In this document: piece after piece, positions 35,623-44,894 of the stretch | How the letters are laid out: each line of letters opens with the position of its first letter | How positions within the stretch are numbered: position 1 is the first letter of the stretch | Assembly (NCBI GenBank): GCA_012033335.1 | Contig: JAAURB010000038.1 | Coordinates: 1-45,968 of the forward strand | DNA: 45,968 nucleotides | Origin: Oscillatoriales cyanobacterium RM2_1_1 | GTDB lineage: Bacteria > Cyanobacteriota > Cyanobacteriia > Cyanobacteriales > Microcoleaceae | Direction: 5' to 3' | Notes under the pieces: generated by a model | Database searches by the model: none | Seen by the model: the letters and a program-made list of their open reading frames with translations, nothing else | What the model was told of the DNA's origin: nothing | Program-made: the position numbers and the translations under genes

Positions 35623-35849
35623 TAAGTAGCTTGACGCAATTAATTAAAAGATTGTTGGGAGGTGAAGGGGGCAGTGCTCCCTTCTTGGGGCGAAGCCCCA
35701 GACCCCCTTCCATTTAACAATTAATTACAACTTAACAATTAATTACAACTTAACAATTAATTACAACTTAACAATTAATTACAACTTAACAATTAATTAC
35801 AACTTAACAATTAATTACAACTTAACAATTAATTACAACCACCTGCTTA
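35623..35849 (+). repeat. Dispersed repeat family A with an internal 18-bp tandem array
   Basis: This begins TAAGTAGCTTGACGCAATTA as at 9501, has the G/C-rich core, and ends CACCTGCTTA. Its last unit, TTAACAATTAATTACAAC, is repeated seven times, where the 9501 copy has it once. This is the longest of the four A copies because of that expansion. Confidence 0.75.
35714..35839 (+). repeat. Seven perfect 18-bp tandem repeats
   Basis: The unit TTAACAATTAATTACAAC is repeated exactly seven times (35714 to 35839, period 18). It is one end of a family-A element expanded by slippage or unequal crossing. A further 15-bp tandem pair (35844-35858 and 35859-35873) follows. Confidence 0.92.
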
Positions 35850-36112
35850 GTGTCTAGATGCTTAGTGTCTAGAATTGGATCGGCTCAAGATTGACTTGAA
35901 AATCCAACTCTCAACGCCATCGAAAACCCTATCGAAAGCCTGGGTGAAGTTCAGGTTACAGCAACCCTCTGGGTTTCTCCTGAGTTTTTGCCGGATTCGC
36001 AGCAGAACAATTGGAACTGTTTTATTATCAACATTAGTCTACATGTATCAGGTCTCTGTCACCGGCAGAAATGTCCTGACGGGATTTTATTATTTCTTAC
36101 CTCCATAAGGCC
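35850..36112. other. Intergenic tail of the repeat region
   Basis: Between the repeat cluster and the TPR gene there is no supported gene. A short plus-strand open frame (35875-36108) lacks a ribosome-binding site and protein-like composition. Confidence 0.5.
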
Positions 36113-37231
36113 GTGAACCCACTCACTCGATGTTTGCTCGGAAGTTTGCTCGGAAGTATTTCAATGGCTGTAGCTTTAGGGGCGATCGCCCCGCAGATAG
36201 CCGTTTCTGCTGAGTTATTCGCTCAAGCCACACCCCAGAACAATCCCAAACTCAATGACCTGTTAGAGCGAGGCCGAAAGCTGGTTGATGCTGGTCAAAT
36301 CGACAACGCCATTCTGGTCTATATCGAAGCAGCGGGGTTAGATCCTAGCAATCCGATGATTTTCTCAGGTATTGCCTATCTAGAAGGGCTACGGGGAAAC
36401 TATCAGATGGCTGCCAAGTTTTACCGGGATGCCCTGGTACTCGACCCTAAAAATGCAGCTTTTCAGTATGGACTAGGCTATGCCTTGGCCCGGACAGAGG
36501 ATTTTGCTGGGGCGGCTGAGGCTTATCGAAAAGCGGTCGGACTCCAGCCCGATAATCTCAATGCTTACCTGGGTCTGGGAGTCAGCTTATTTCACCAGGG
36601 AGACTATGCCAATGCAGCTCAGGTCTACCGATCTGTCATTGCTTCTGATCCCAAAAACTGGCAGGCTTATGCGTCTCTGGGAATGGCTCTGTTAAAGCAG
36701 GACAATGCCACCCAAGCTGTTCAAGTCCTCAAACAAGCCGCCGCCTTGGCTCCCAATGAAGCCAGTATTCAAATCAAACTGGGGGCCGCCCTGATGAAAG
36801 CAGGCGATCGCCCGGGTAGTATTGCCGCCTTTGAACGGGCCGCTGCCCTGGCTCCCCGGGAAGGAGAGATTCAGTTTCAGATTGGGGAAGTGCTACGGGC
36901 AGAAGACAACCCGGAAGGGGCGCTCATTGCCTACAAACGAGCTCTGAGCCTGCAACCCAATCTGGCAGAGGCTAATGCGGCCATTGGCAGCATTCAATTG
37001 CAACAGGAAGACTATTTGGGAGCAATCATCAGCTATCGCCGGGTGGTCGAACAAGCCCCCAATGAGCCGTCTGGTTACTACAACTTGGGTCTGGCCTTGC
37101 AGGGTCGGGGGGGGCGAGAATCCCAGGCCCGAGCAGCCTTTGAAACGGCCTTGAAACTCTATCAGGAAAAAGGTAATACTGAAGGCGTAAAAAATGCGGA
37201 AACTGCCCTGGAGAACTTGAAGGGGAAATAA
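36113..37231 (+). CDS. Exported TPR-repeat protein
   Basis: This is a 372-residue protein of about eight TPR units, with NPMIFSGIAYLEGLRGNYQ, AAEAYRKAVGLQPDNLNAYL and AEANAAIGSIQLQQEDYLG as examples. The N-terminus (MNPLTRCLLGSLLGSIS, then an AVALGAI hydrophobic stretch ending near VSAE) looks like a signal peptide. The start is a GTG at 36113; AAGG is too close upstream to be decisive. TPR proteins of this kind scaffold envelope or thylakoid complexes. It precedes the L,D-transpeptidase by 170 bp. Confidence 0.87.
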   Translation: MNPLTRCLLGSLLGSISMAVALGAIAPQIAVSAELFAQATPQNNPKLNDLLERGRKLVDAGQIDNAILVYIEAAGLDPSNPMIFSGIAYLEGLRGNYQMAAKFYRDALVLDPKNAAFQYGLGYALARTEDFAGAAEAYRKAVGLQPDNLNAYLGLGVSLFHQGDYANAAQVYRSVIASDPKNWQAYASLGMALLKQDNATQAVQVLKQAAALAPNEASIQIKLGAALMKAGDRPGSIAAFERAAALAPREGEIQFQIGEVLRAEDNPEGALIAYKRALSLQPNLAEANAAIGSIQLQQEDYLGAIISYRRVVEQAPNEPSGYYNLGLALQGRGGRESQARAAFETALKLYQEKGNTEGVKNAETALENLKGK

Positions 37232-37403
37232 CACTGAATATCTTCTGAATAGGGCTGATGAAGGGGTTGAAACCCTCAAGCTGTTTTTACTTTGAGCAAA
37301 AACTTTAGGTTGCCCACTTAAAAGCTCAAACTTAAAGGCTCAAACTTGAAGTTTCAAGGAACTGCTGGCTCTCACTCTAGTCATTTTTATTCAGGAGCAC
37401 CTA

Positions 37404-38039
37404 ATGTACCGTGAGGAGTCTAGAATGTCTCAAGACCGAGGTTTAATGCAGCGTGTGCTAGGGGGTTGTATGGGTGCGATCGCCATGTTGGGTCTGAGTC
37501 AGGCTCAAGTTCTGGGATCTACACCCGTGTCTGTTTCAGAGAATCTTCGTCAGGCGACTACCACAGGAGCGGCGATTATTCCCGCAGAATGGCTAAATCC
37601 TTCCCTGCCCTCCCTAGATGATCCATCGATTTTCCTGCCCAGTCAGCAGGTACAAACTCGTTTGATTCTCAGACTGGGGGAGCGACGGGTGTATCTGTAT
37701 CGAGGAAATCAAGCCATTGTCAGCTATCCAGTTGCGATTGGTAAAGCTGGCTGGGAAACTCCAACCGGAAGCTTCAAAGTCATCCAGAAAATTGTCAATC
37801 CATCCTGGCAAAATCCCTGGACTGGAGAGGTCATGTCCCCTGGCCCCAATAGTGCTTTGGGGCTTCGCTGGATTGGATTCTGGACAGATGGCAAAGATAC
37901 CATTGGCTTTCATGGAACCCCCACCATCAACTCGATTGGGCGCGCCGCTTCCCACGGCTGCGTCAGAATGCGAAATGAGGATATTGTTGCCCTCTTTGAG
38001 CAGGTAGAGATGGGAACCCTAGTGATGGTAGAGCCTTGA
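37404..38039 (+). CDS. L,D-transpeptidase (YkuD family), exported
   Basis: This enzyme forms or modifies peptidoglycan 3-3 crosslinks. The N-terminus is hydrophobic (LGGCMGAIAMLGLSQAQVLG), consistent with export. The YkuD domain (about 85-205) contains the catalytic motif HGTPTINSIGRAASHGCVRM with the nucleophile Cys. VAIGKAGWETPTGSFKVIQK is also typical. Both ATG codons (37404 and 37425) have a ribosome-binding site (AGGAG and GAGGAG), so the start is undecided; the first is used here. It follows the TPR gene, and both may serve the cell wall. Confidence 0.92.
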   Translation: MYREESRMSQDRGLMQRVLGGCMGAIAMLGLSQAQVLGSTPVSVSENLRQATTTGAAIIPAEWLNPSLPSLDDPSIFLPSQQVQTRLILRLGERRVYLYRGNQAIVSYPVAIGKAGWETPTGSFKVIQKIVNPSWQNPWTGEVMSPGPNSALGLRWIGFWTDGKDTIGFHGTPTINSIGRAASHGCVRMRNEDIVALFEQVEMGTLVMVEP

Positions 38040-38480
38040 TTCCAAGGGCTTTAATCAAAATCCTTCAGTCAGTCAAGTGGGAGTCTCAGGACTTTCTGAG
38101 GAATTTCAGAAGGTGACGATTTTGGATATTCACGGGCAAGTCAAGCTCAGCGATCAGCTCGCAATTTAGCAACCAATTGGCAACAAAGTCAGCGAAAAAT
38201 AACTTCAGGGTGCAGCTATCTATTGGTTTTGGTTATTAGTAATCTTGAAATCTGGTTCGGATTGACAAATTTCAGCATGGCAAATTTCAGACCTGTGAAG
38301 GTTGGGTTGAGATCTGTAACTTGCTTCCCAAAAAGCCGACCCAAAAATGGTTTGGGTCGGCTTTTAAGTGTAATTACGGAATTGTAAATCCGGCTCAGAT
38401 GTCTGATCAGATATAAAATAGGGGCTGGGTAACCCAGTCCCTGCAGTACCAGCCCCTACAATAATCTAGCCCCTACGGTA
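38040..38480. other. Convergent non-coding region with terminators
   Basis: 440 bp with no gene. It holds the bidirectional hairpin at 38331-38365 and, near 38420-38455, a second inverted repeat (AGGGGCTGG/CCAGCCCCT arms followed on the minus strand by ATTTTAT) fitting an ndhH terminator. Confidence 0.6.
38331..38365. terminator. Strong hairpin, bidirectional terminator
   Basis: A perfect 15-bp stem (AAAAGCCGACCCAAA at 38331-38345 with its complement at 38351-38365) has a five-base loop and ends in T-runs. It lies between the L,D-transpeptidase gene and the convergent ndhH gene, about 290 bp past the former. Confidence 0.85.
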
Positions 38481-39665
38481 CTAACGGTCAACTGAACCCA
38501 TGATGATATCAATACTGCCCAGAATCACCACCACATCAGCCACCTTTTGACCCTTGACTAATTCGGGCAAAATTTGCAGGTTATTGAAATCAGCCGCCCG
38601 AATCTTGAATCGCCAAGGAAAAACATTGTCATCGCCAACAATGTAAATTCCCAGTTCCCCCTTACCACTCTCAACCCGGACATAATGCTCTCCGGCAGGG
38701 ATTTTAAAGGTGGGGGCAATTTTCTTGCCAATAAACTGATAATCAAAGCCATTCCATTCTGACTTGGGGCCACTGGCAATCCGCTTGGCTTCCAGATTTT
38801 CATAGGGCCCACCGGGAATTGCATCAAGGGCCTGTCGAAGGATCTTAACCGATTCTCGCATTTCGCGAATTCGGACAAAATACCGGGCCAGACAATCTCC
38901 TGTCGTCTCCCATTGAACGTCCCAATCAAAATCGTCGTAGCATTCGTAGTGATCGACTTTCCGCAGATCCCATTTCACCCCAGAAGCCCGTAACATCGGC
39001 CCGGACAATCCCCAATTGATTGCCTGCTCTCGGGTGATCACCCCTAAGCCTTCAACCCGACGGCGGAAAATAGGGTTATCTGTGATCAGTTTTTCGTATT
39101 CATCAACTTTTGGATCGAAGTAGTTGCAAAAGTCATGGCACTTGTCTATCCAGCCATAGGGCAAATCCGCTGCCACACCCCCGATGCGGAAATAGTTATT
39201 GTTTACCATGCGATAGCCAGTTGCCGCTTCCCACAGATCCAGAATTAACTCGCGATCGCGCATCGTGTAGAAAAATGGCGTTTGGGCTCCGGTGTCAGCT
39301 AGAAATGGCCCAAGCCACAGGAGATGGTTGGCAATCCGGTTGAGCTCCAGCATAATCACCCGGATATGTTGAGCTCGTTTGGGTACCTTAATGTCTGCAA
39401 GTTGCTCGGGGGCATTTACCGTAACGGCTTCATTGAACATTCCCGCTGCGTAGTCCCAGCGGCTAACGTAGGGAACGTACATCACATTTGTCCGGCTCTC
39501 AGCAATCTTCTCCATACCGCGATGAAGATAGCCCAGAACAGGCTCACAGTCCACGACATCCTCTCCATCCAGGGTGACAATCAACCGCAGTACCCCGTGC
39601 ATTGAGGGATGATGGGGCCCCATGTTGATCACCATAGGTTCGGTGCGAGTTTCAATCCGGCTCAT
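38481..39665 (-). CDS. ndhH: NAD(P)H-quinone oxidoreductase subunit H (NDH-1)
   Basis: NdhH is a core matrix-arm subunit of the NDH-1 complex, which drives cyclic electron flow and respiration in thylakoids. The 394-residue length is normal. The start [46 protein letters not shown] and [15 protein letters not shown]-like segments are family signatures. The end reads MGSVDR as expected. The gene is alone; other ndh genes are not in the window. It is intact, unlike acsF. Confidence 0.97.
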   Translation of the reverse strand: MSRIETRTEPMVINMGPHHPSMHGVLRLIVTLDGEDVVDCEPVLGYLHRGMEKIAESRTNVMYVPYVSRWDYAAGMFNEAVTVNAPEQLADIKVPKRAQHIRVIMLELNRIANHLLWLGPFLADTGAQTPFFYTMRDRELILDLWEAATGYRMVNNNYFRIGGVAADLPYGWIDKCHDFCNYFDPKVDEYEKLITDNPIFRRRVEGLGVITREQAINWGLSGPMLRASGVKWDLRKVDHYECYDDFDWDVQWETTGDCLARYFVRIREMRESVKILRQALDAIPGGPYENLEAKRIASGPKSEWNGFDYQFIGKKIAPTFKIPAGEHYVRVESGKGELGIYIVGDDNVFPWRFKIRAADFNNLQILPELVKGQKVADVVVILGSIDIIMGSVDR

Positions 39666-40236
39666 AGGGAATAATATTATTGATTTTTGTTACTTTCTTT
39701 AGCCATTATAAGGAGTTCCGGGGAACTCCGCCTCAAAAATCCAAATAAATCGATCTGCAGAAAAGTTGAGAACAGGTTCATTGGGGTCGCGATAGGGCTC
39801 AAGGTGAAGAGGCTTCCCGGACTCGGGCTCCTCCACCGGATTATGATCAACCAGCTTCAAGTCAGACTTCTCCGATGAGACTCAAGGGAAAATCGTAGTC
39901 CTAAAAAAGTTTTTGAGAAATCTAAATCCAATTATCCCTAGCTGCTGTATTACTAACAGAGCCAAGAAATTAAGAGTAATTCTTTTAGGAATTCTCAACC
40001 CCTGGCTCCGGCATTAAACCAGCCGCTGTGGGAATGAATTGAACGGCGAATTAATGACTTTTATCCGGTCAGTATCTCTGATGGCGGCAGGTTTTGTCTG
40101 GCTTGAAATCAGTCTGAATGAATCCTGAATTGGTTATTAATTGATGATTCAAGGGTTCAGTTGATTGATTTGGTTTACTGGTAATCCACCGGATTAGTTC
40201 AACGATTTTCTCTGAAACTCAAGGAGCAATTTCATC
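39666..40236. other. Divergent non-coding region between ndhH and the RTX gene
   Basis: 570 bp with no supported gene. Just upstream of ndhH lies an 18-bp palindrome, GGAGTTCC-GG-GGAACTCC (39712-39729), which could be an operator or a 5'-leader hairpin. The part nearest the RTX gene has an AAGGAGC 16 bases before its ATG. Confidence 0.55.
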
Positions 40237-42210
40237 ATGGTTCAACCTAACACAATCACCGGTACCAATGGCAGCGACAACCTCAAGGGCACTGACAATA
40301 ACGATTTGATTCTAGGTTTGAGGGGAGCAGATGTTCTTGAAGGTCGTCTGGGGGACGACACCCTGGACGGGGGGAAAGGCAACGACTCCGTTGAGGGCAA
40401 TAAGGGCAATGACACCATGATCGGAGGTGAAGGCAATGACACTCTGGAATGGGAAGATGGGGATGGCAGCGATCGCATCAGTGGAGATACCGGTCAGGAT
40501 GTGGTCGAAGTCGAAGGCTCCATTGCCCAAGGCGATGACTTTCTCCTGAAACAGTCCGGGCACAATGCAATCTTTGATCGGCTGAACTTGGTGCCGTTCA
40601 AGCTTACGGTTGATACCTCTGAGACCTTTGAAGTGGAAGGAGAAGGGGGAGATGACCGCTTTACGGTGGAAGACCTGAGTGCAACTGATGTGCAAAACGT
40701 AGAATTCTCTGGGGACAAGGGGAACGACACCCTGAATGGCGCAAAAACTTCAACGGTGATCGAAGCCGATGGGGGCGCAGGGGATGATTTCTTAGTTGGT
40801 GGCACCGCCAATGATACCCTGGCGGGGGGCTCAGGAAATGACCTAGTTGTCGGATTCAAAGGCAATGACCTTATGACTGGAGGGGCTGGAAATGATACCC
40901 TAGTCTGGGCTGACGGGGATGGCAGCGATCGCATCAGTGGGGATGCTGGCAAAGATGTCGTGGGGGTTCAGGGTTCCCTGGCTCAAGGGGATGAATTTAC
41001 CCTGCAACAGTCGGGTGCCAATGCCATTTTCAAGCGAGTTAACCTGGTACCGTTCAAGCTCACCGTCGATACCTCTGAGACCTTTAATGTCTCCGGGGAA
41101 GGGGGCGATGACAGTTTCACCGTCAAGGACTTGAGTGCTACTGATGTCAAACGGGTACAAGTCTCCGGGGGAGAGGGCAATGATACCCTCGATGGCTCCA
41201 AAACCTCAACGGTGATCGAAGCCGACGGTGGGGCTGGGGATGATCAACTGACTGGCGGAAGCGCCAAAGATACCTTGGTGGGCGGAAGCGGCAATGATGA
41301 CATTGAAGGGGAAAAGGGCAATGACATCATGATCGGGGGAGACGGCAACGATACCCTGGGATGGGATGACGGCGATGGCAGCGATCGCATCAGTGGCAAC
41401 GAGGGCTACGATGTGGTCGAAGTGGAAGGTTCCGTTGCCCAAGGAGATGAATTCGTCCTGCAACAATCGGGTTCCAATGCCATCTTCAAACGGGTCAACC
41501 TGGTGCCGTTCAAGCTCACTGTCGATACTTCTGAGAAATTTGAGGTGTCGGGGGAAGGGGGCGATGACAGTTTCACGGTCAAGGACTTGAGTGCCACTGA
41601 TGTCAAACAGGTAAAATTCTCCGGTGAACAAGGCAATGACACCCTGAATGCCAGCAAGTCCCAGACTCCAGTTGAAGCCGAAGGGGGTGGGGGTAAGGAT
41701 TGGTTACTGGGTGGTTTTGGGGCCGATGTCCTCAGGGGTGATGCTGGGAAAGATACCCTGAATGGCGGCGCTGGGGTTGATACCTTGACCGGGGGAGACG
41801 GGGCTGACCAATTTGCCTTTGACCAGAATGCCCTGGGAACCCCGGATATTCTCACGGATTTTGAGATTGGGAAGGATCAGTTTGCCCTTGACTCCAGGGA
41901 TCTGGGGATCAAAACCATTCAGTTCCAAAAGGGTGAGATTGATCAGATTACTCAAAATGCTAATGTGATCGTCCTGGAAGGAGCCTTTGCTAACGCGGGA
42001 CTGGCGGCTGAGGCGATCGCGGCCAACGAGGCGATCACGTCTGATAAAGGGGCGTTTGTTTACTTCAACAGCACCTTGGGTATTAGCCGCCTGGTTTACT
42101 CTGAGGACTTGGGGGATGGGGGCAAAATCAATGTATTGGGCAATCTAATCGACCAGACCCATGTTGGGAATCAAGCCCTATTCTCAGAGAATAATTTCAG
42201 TCTGATCTAG
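40237..42210 (+). CDS. RTX-like protein with three tandem 152-residue modules
   Basis: This is a 657-residue acidic protein without a Sec signal, as expected for type I secretion. GGxGxDxL-type calcium-binding nonapeptides fill the N-terminal 75 residues and recur between modules. Three copies of a 152-residue module follow (from about residue 76), each running from GDGSDRISG, through FKLTVDTSE and GEGGDDxFTVxDLSATDV, to GNDTL. The last 110 residues (ADQFAFDQNALGTPDILTDF, then FVYFNSTLGISRLVYS) are a known C-terminal targeting-type domain of cyanobacterial RTX proteins. It probably sits on the surface or outside. Repeat copies agree in length to the base (456 bp). No transporter genes for it are in the window. 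Confidence 0.92.
   Translation: MVQPNTITGTNGSDNLKGTDNNDLILGLRGADVLEGRLGDDTLDGGKGNDSVEGNKGNDTMIGGEGNDTLEWEDGDGSDRISGDTGQDVVEVEGSIAQGDDFLLKQSGHNAIFDRLNLVPFKLTVDTSETFEVEGEGGDDRFTVEDLSATDVQNVEFSGDKGNDTLNGAKTSTVIEADGGAGDDFLVGGTANDTLAGGSGNDLVVGFKGNDLMTGGAGNDTLVWADGDGSDRISGDAGKDVVGVQGSLAQGDEFTLQQSGANAIFKRVNLVPFKLTVDTSETFNVSGEGGDDSFTVKDLSATDVKRVQVSGGEGNDTLDGSKTSTVIEADGGAGDDQLTGGSAKDTLVGGSGNDDIEGEKGNDIMIGGDGNDTLGWDDGDGSDRISGNEGYDVVEVEGSVAQGDEFVLQQSGSNAIFKRVNLVPFKLTVDTSEKFEVSGEGGDDSFTVKDLSATDVKQVKFSGEQGNDTLNASKSQTPVEAEGGGGKDWLLGGFGADVLRGDAGKDTLNGGAGVDTLTGGDGADQFAFDQNALGTPDILTDFEIGKDQFALDSRDLGIKTIQFQKGEIDQITQNANVIVLEGAFANAGLAAEAIAANEAITSDKGAFVYFNSTLGISRLVYSEDLGDGGKINVLGNLIDQTHVGNQALFSENNFSLI
40462..41829 (+). 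repeat. Three in-frame 456-bp tandem modules inside the RTX gene
   Basis: The landmark GATGGCAGCGATCGCATCAG recurs at 40462, 40918 and 41374, exactly 456 bp apart. Protein copies are strongly similar but not identical, so the array is older than the perfect short duplications elsewhere. The third module is followed by a diverged tail. The end boundary is approximate. Confidence 0.85.
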
Positions 42211-42680
42211 GATCAGATTTGAGATTGGGTCAGATTTGAGGGAGAGGGCTAGGGTGAGGGTGGTTCGGACAATCATCCACAAGATGTGTCAGTCAATCAG
42301 GAATCAACTTGTCTTCAGTGCGTCACTCTGACCGTGCTCTGACCGTTTAGTTGATTGGTTCATCTGACTCGTTAATTTGATTCGTTGAGTAACCGGCTTA
42401 AACAATGTCCTCCTTTACCGGAGGACTTTTGCTAGGAATTATAGATTAAGGAGTAACCGATTTTACCTGGCAAAAATCTCCCTGTCCTGACTGTCCTAGC
42501 AGGGGCTATTGATTGGTAATAGGAATCTTTCAAGCGGAACTTTATCAAAACTTAACGGTTAACTGTCATCTGTTTCAGTAAGCTCTAAATCATGCAGCAA
42601 TCACGAATGGGTTTTTAGCAGGGGCTGGGTGTTTGACAGTTAAGCGAAAAGTAATAATCACCATCCAAACTCTGTGATTC
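42211..42680. other. Non-coding region before the ECF sigma gene
   Basis: 470 bp without a gene, holding the RTX terminator, short TCAGATTTGAG and TGATTGG-type repeats, and the untranslated leader of the sigma gene. Confidence 0.55.
42407..42430 (+). terminator. Terminator downstream of the RTX gene
   Basis: A stem GTCCTCC/GGAGGAC (42407-42413 and 42420-42426) with a six-base loop is followed by TTTT. It lies about 200 bp past the RTX gene stop. Confidence 0.6.
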
Positions 42681-43247
42681 ATGGCTTCTATTTCTACCAA
42701 TACCTCTGATGCTCAGTTGGTTCAGCAGTTGAGAGCTGGACATCCACAAGCCCTCAGTATTCTTTATGATCGCTACAGCGGGTTAGTCTATTCCCTGGCC
42801 CTGAAGGTTCTCAATCAATCCAGCGAAGCAGAGGACTTGACCCAGGATATTTTTCTCAACTTTTGGAAGCAGGAACAGTTTGATCCAGAGCGGGCCGCCC
42901 TCAGCACTTACCTGTGTGTAATGACTCGATCCCGAGCCCTGAACAAGCTCAAAAGTTCTAACAGCCGTCAACGTACCCTGGAACGTCTGCAAACTAATAC
43001 ACCTGAGGAATTTAGCTCCCTCACCCCCCTGGAACAAGCCTCTCAAGCCGAGCAGGAACAAACCGTTAGAGCCGCCTTGAGCCAACTTTCAGACCGTCAA
43101 CGTCAAATATTAGAAATGAACTTTTATCATGGAATCAGTCATGCTGAAATCTCTCGTCAGCTTGAAGTGCCCCTGGGTACGGTAAAAACCAACGCTCGCC
43201 AGGGTTTGCTGAAATTGCGAAAACTGCTCGGGGGTGCGATCGCATGA
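42681..43247 (+). CDS. ECF-type RNA polymerase sigma factor
   Basis: This 188-residue alternative sigma factor has region 2 (LYDRYSGLVYSLALKVLN, SSEAEDLTQDIFLNFW; about 20-90) and region 4 (LSDRQRQILEMNFYHGISHAE; about 130-183), with no region 1 or 3, as in group 4 sigmas. It resembles the SigG/SigJ-type ECF factors of cyanobacteria. Its stop overlaps the anti-sigma start (ATGA), so the pair is translationally coupled. Envelope or redox stress is a likely signal by analogy. Confidence 0.93.
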   Translation: MASISTNTSDAQLVQQLRAGHPQALSILYDRYSGLVYSLALKVLNQSSEAEDLTQDIFLNFWKQEQFDPERAALSTYLCVMTRSRALNKLKSSNSRQRTLERLQTNTPEEFSSLTPLEQASQAEQEQTVRAALSQLSDRQRQILEMNFYHGISHAEISRQLEVPLGTVKTNARQGLLKLRKLLGGAIA

Positions 43248-44053
43248 AGGAAGGGACTATGCCACAGCCATTATCAGAATTGCAACAGGAACTTGCAGCC
43301 GGATATGTTTTGGGCGATCTGGATATAGAAGAGGTCAATCAAGCTGAACAACTCCTGGAAAATGACCCCAACTTTCAGCAGGAAGTTCGAGCTTTGCAGA
43401 TCAGTCTGGAATTCTTGCCCCAGGCTTTACCCAGGATTGCGCCTCCCCCGGGCTTGCAGCAGAAAATTCTGGCGGCTTATCAGGGTACAACGGAGACGGC
43501 ACCTGAAGGGACACCTCAATCGACAGTTCCAATTGCCCCCGGTTTTCCCCGCCAACAGCCAGAAGCCAGACAAATTGCCTGGAGTCGAATATTGGTAGGA
43601 ATTGCGGCCCTGGCTGCCTTGTTATTGGGAATTGATAATTTGCAACTGCGCCAGCAACTCAGTTCTGTCCGGGAGGGGAATCTGGAAAAAGTGGCTGAGA
43701 TTCTCCAACAACCCAAAAGTCGGCTGATTTCTTTGGCAGGAACCAACAATTCCCCGGCAACTGGTACCCTACTATTCACCGCCGGCCAATGGCAGGAGGT
43801 AATCGTTTCCCTAGGGAATTTGCCACCCTTACCTGCCGACCAGATTTACCGGATGTGGCTGACCCTGGAGAATGGCCAGGTGATCTTTTGCGGCGAGTTC
43901 AATACGGATGATCAGGGTCGAGTTTTCGTTGAACTCAATCCCGCCGAAGTTCCGCCCAAAGGGGTTAAGGCTCAAGGGCTGTTTGTCACGGTTAGTCCTG
44001 AAAGTGCTCCCCTCGAGCCCAAGGGTGAGAAGGTTGTGGTGGGGGAAATTTAG
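43244..44053 (+). CDS. RskA-like membrane anti-sigma factor
   Basis: The cytoplasmic N-terminus (about 1-85, with LAAGYVLGDLDIEEVNQAE) binds the sigma factor. One transmembrane helix (RILVGIAALAALLLGIDN, about 115-131) follows, then a coiled segment and an extracytoplasmic RskA domain (LPADQIYRMWLTLENGQ, EINPAE-like end). The protein has 269 residues. The ATG at 43244 is used because it overlaps the sigma stop. A second ATG at 43259 has GGAAGGG upstream and could also be the start. The signal it senses is unknown. Confidence 0.9.
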   Translation: MKEGTMPQPLSELQQELAAGYVLGDLDIEEVNQAEQLLENDPNFQQEVRALQISLEFLPQALPRIAPPPGLQQKILAAYQGTTETAPEGTPQSTVPIAPGFPRQQPEARQIAWSRILVGIAALAALLLGIDNLQLRQQLSSVREGNLEKVAEILQQPKSRLISLAGTNNSPATGTLLFTAGQWQEVIVSLGNLPPLPADQIYRMWLTLENGQVIFCGEFNTDDQGRVFVELNPAEVPPKGVKAQGLFVTVSPESAPLEPKGEKVVVGEI

Positions 44054-44078
44054 AACAAATCCCCGAACCCCTCAAAAG

Positions 44079-44351
44079 TTAAAAATGATAGTCATGCTGG
44101 GCATCCCAGCATTGGCCATCCTTCCAGGCGCGATTGGAGCGCTGGCAATCTCTTTCGCTGGTAATCCAGGGAATCGAAGTGGGGGAAACTGCCCGAGGAG
44201 AAGTTGCCCATCTAAAGAACTGCAAACCTCCGTATCCAACTGCTAAGACTGCCCCAACAATGCTTCCCAACGTGACTACTAATACAGCAACATGTGCCAC
44301 TGTCCAGACGCGAGATTTCTTCAGGTTAGTATTCGTCTGACTCAAAGTCAT
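44079..44351 (-). CDS. Small membrane protein of unknown function
   Basis: This 90-residue protein has one or two hydrophobic spans (VAHVAVLVVTLGSIVGAVLA and a shorter continuation) and a C-terminal tail with two Cys (DCQRSN, GQCWD). The ATG at 44351 is used; the frame extends to 44405 without a better start. It converges with the anti-sigma gene, 25 bp away. The composition supports a real gene but no family is recognised. Confidence 0.55.
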   Translation of the reverse strand: MTLSQTNTNLKKSRVWTVAHVAVLVVTLGSIVGAVLAVGYGGLQFFRWATSPRAVSPTSIPWITSERDCQRSNRAWKDGQCWDAQHDYHF

Positions 44352-44495
44352 GTATAGCCCCAATAAATTCTGAACTTCAATTCTGAACCTGTAGCTTGAA
44401 CTCAATCAAAAACGAAGAACCCGAGTTGTAAAGTGCTGCGAACGTAAAGAGTCCCAGTTCATTCTATCGATAGATTTGATCAATGACCAGTGTTT

Positions 44496-44654
44496 TCACG
44501 GAATAACCTGAATATATACAGTTTGCATCGAATGTTGGGATCCATCTAACGTGACATTGAGACGGTTGGCATTGAATTTGACGTGATCAGTGAGTCCCCA
44601 GCGGTGCTGATGCCCGTTCTCTTTAGTATCGCTACAGATAGGAACCTGGAACAC
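44496..44654 (-). pseudogene. Possible small frameshifted gene
   Basis: On the minus strand, a 52-codon frame runs from GTG at 44654 to TGA at 44496, starting MFQVPICSDTKENGHQHRWG. An ATG 34 bases upstream (44688) opens a separate 18-codon frame, MTQNPEHTAEQ..., that is out of phase by one. Either the start is the GTG or a one-base shift has split a roughly 63-residue gene. The peptide has protein-like composition but no family match. Low certainty. Confidence 0.35.
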
Positions 44655-44764
44655 ATTGCTCTGCGGTATGTTCTGGGTTTTGTGTCATGCCAATTTTAAG
44701 AGTTGATATGACCTTGGGTTTGAGAAAGGGGCGGCAAGTCTTGGGACGGTTGAGCCATCAAAAA

Positions 44765-44788
44765 GGGGGCATCACCCCCCATTTTTTT
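44765..44788 (+). terminator. Terminator-like hairpin with T-run
   Basis: The stem GGGGG-CATCA-CCCCC (44765-44779) is followed by a run of seven T (44782-44788). It points right on the plus strand, but no plus-strand gene clearly precedes it. It may be the tip of a degenerate repeat. Confidence 0.4.
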
Positions 44789-44894
44789 AAGAAAAATGAA
44801 CGATCTAGATGGAATGTGGCGGGAATTGCTGAAAATCTGAACTGGACTGCTATAGTTTATCCTGTCAGTTTGATTTCTTACCCCTTGAGAAATT

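Noticed and set aside
35714-35839. The seven 18-bp units as a CRISPR array or replication iterons
   Set aside because: There are no spacers between the units and no cas genes or replication initiator nearby; the unit is the end of a dispersed repeat.
35875-36108. A 77-residue plus-strand frame before the TPR gene
   Set aside because: It has no start context, low-quality composition and no relation to neighbours.
40242-41955. Several long minus-strand open frames across the RTX gene
   Set aside because: They lie antisense to a strongly coding repetitive gene, have unnatural Ser/Pro-rich composition and no ribosome-binding sites.
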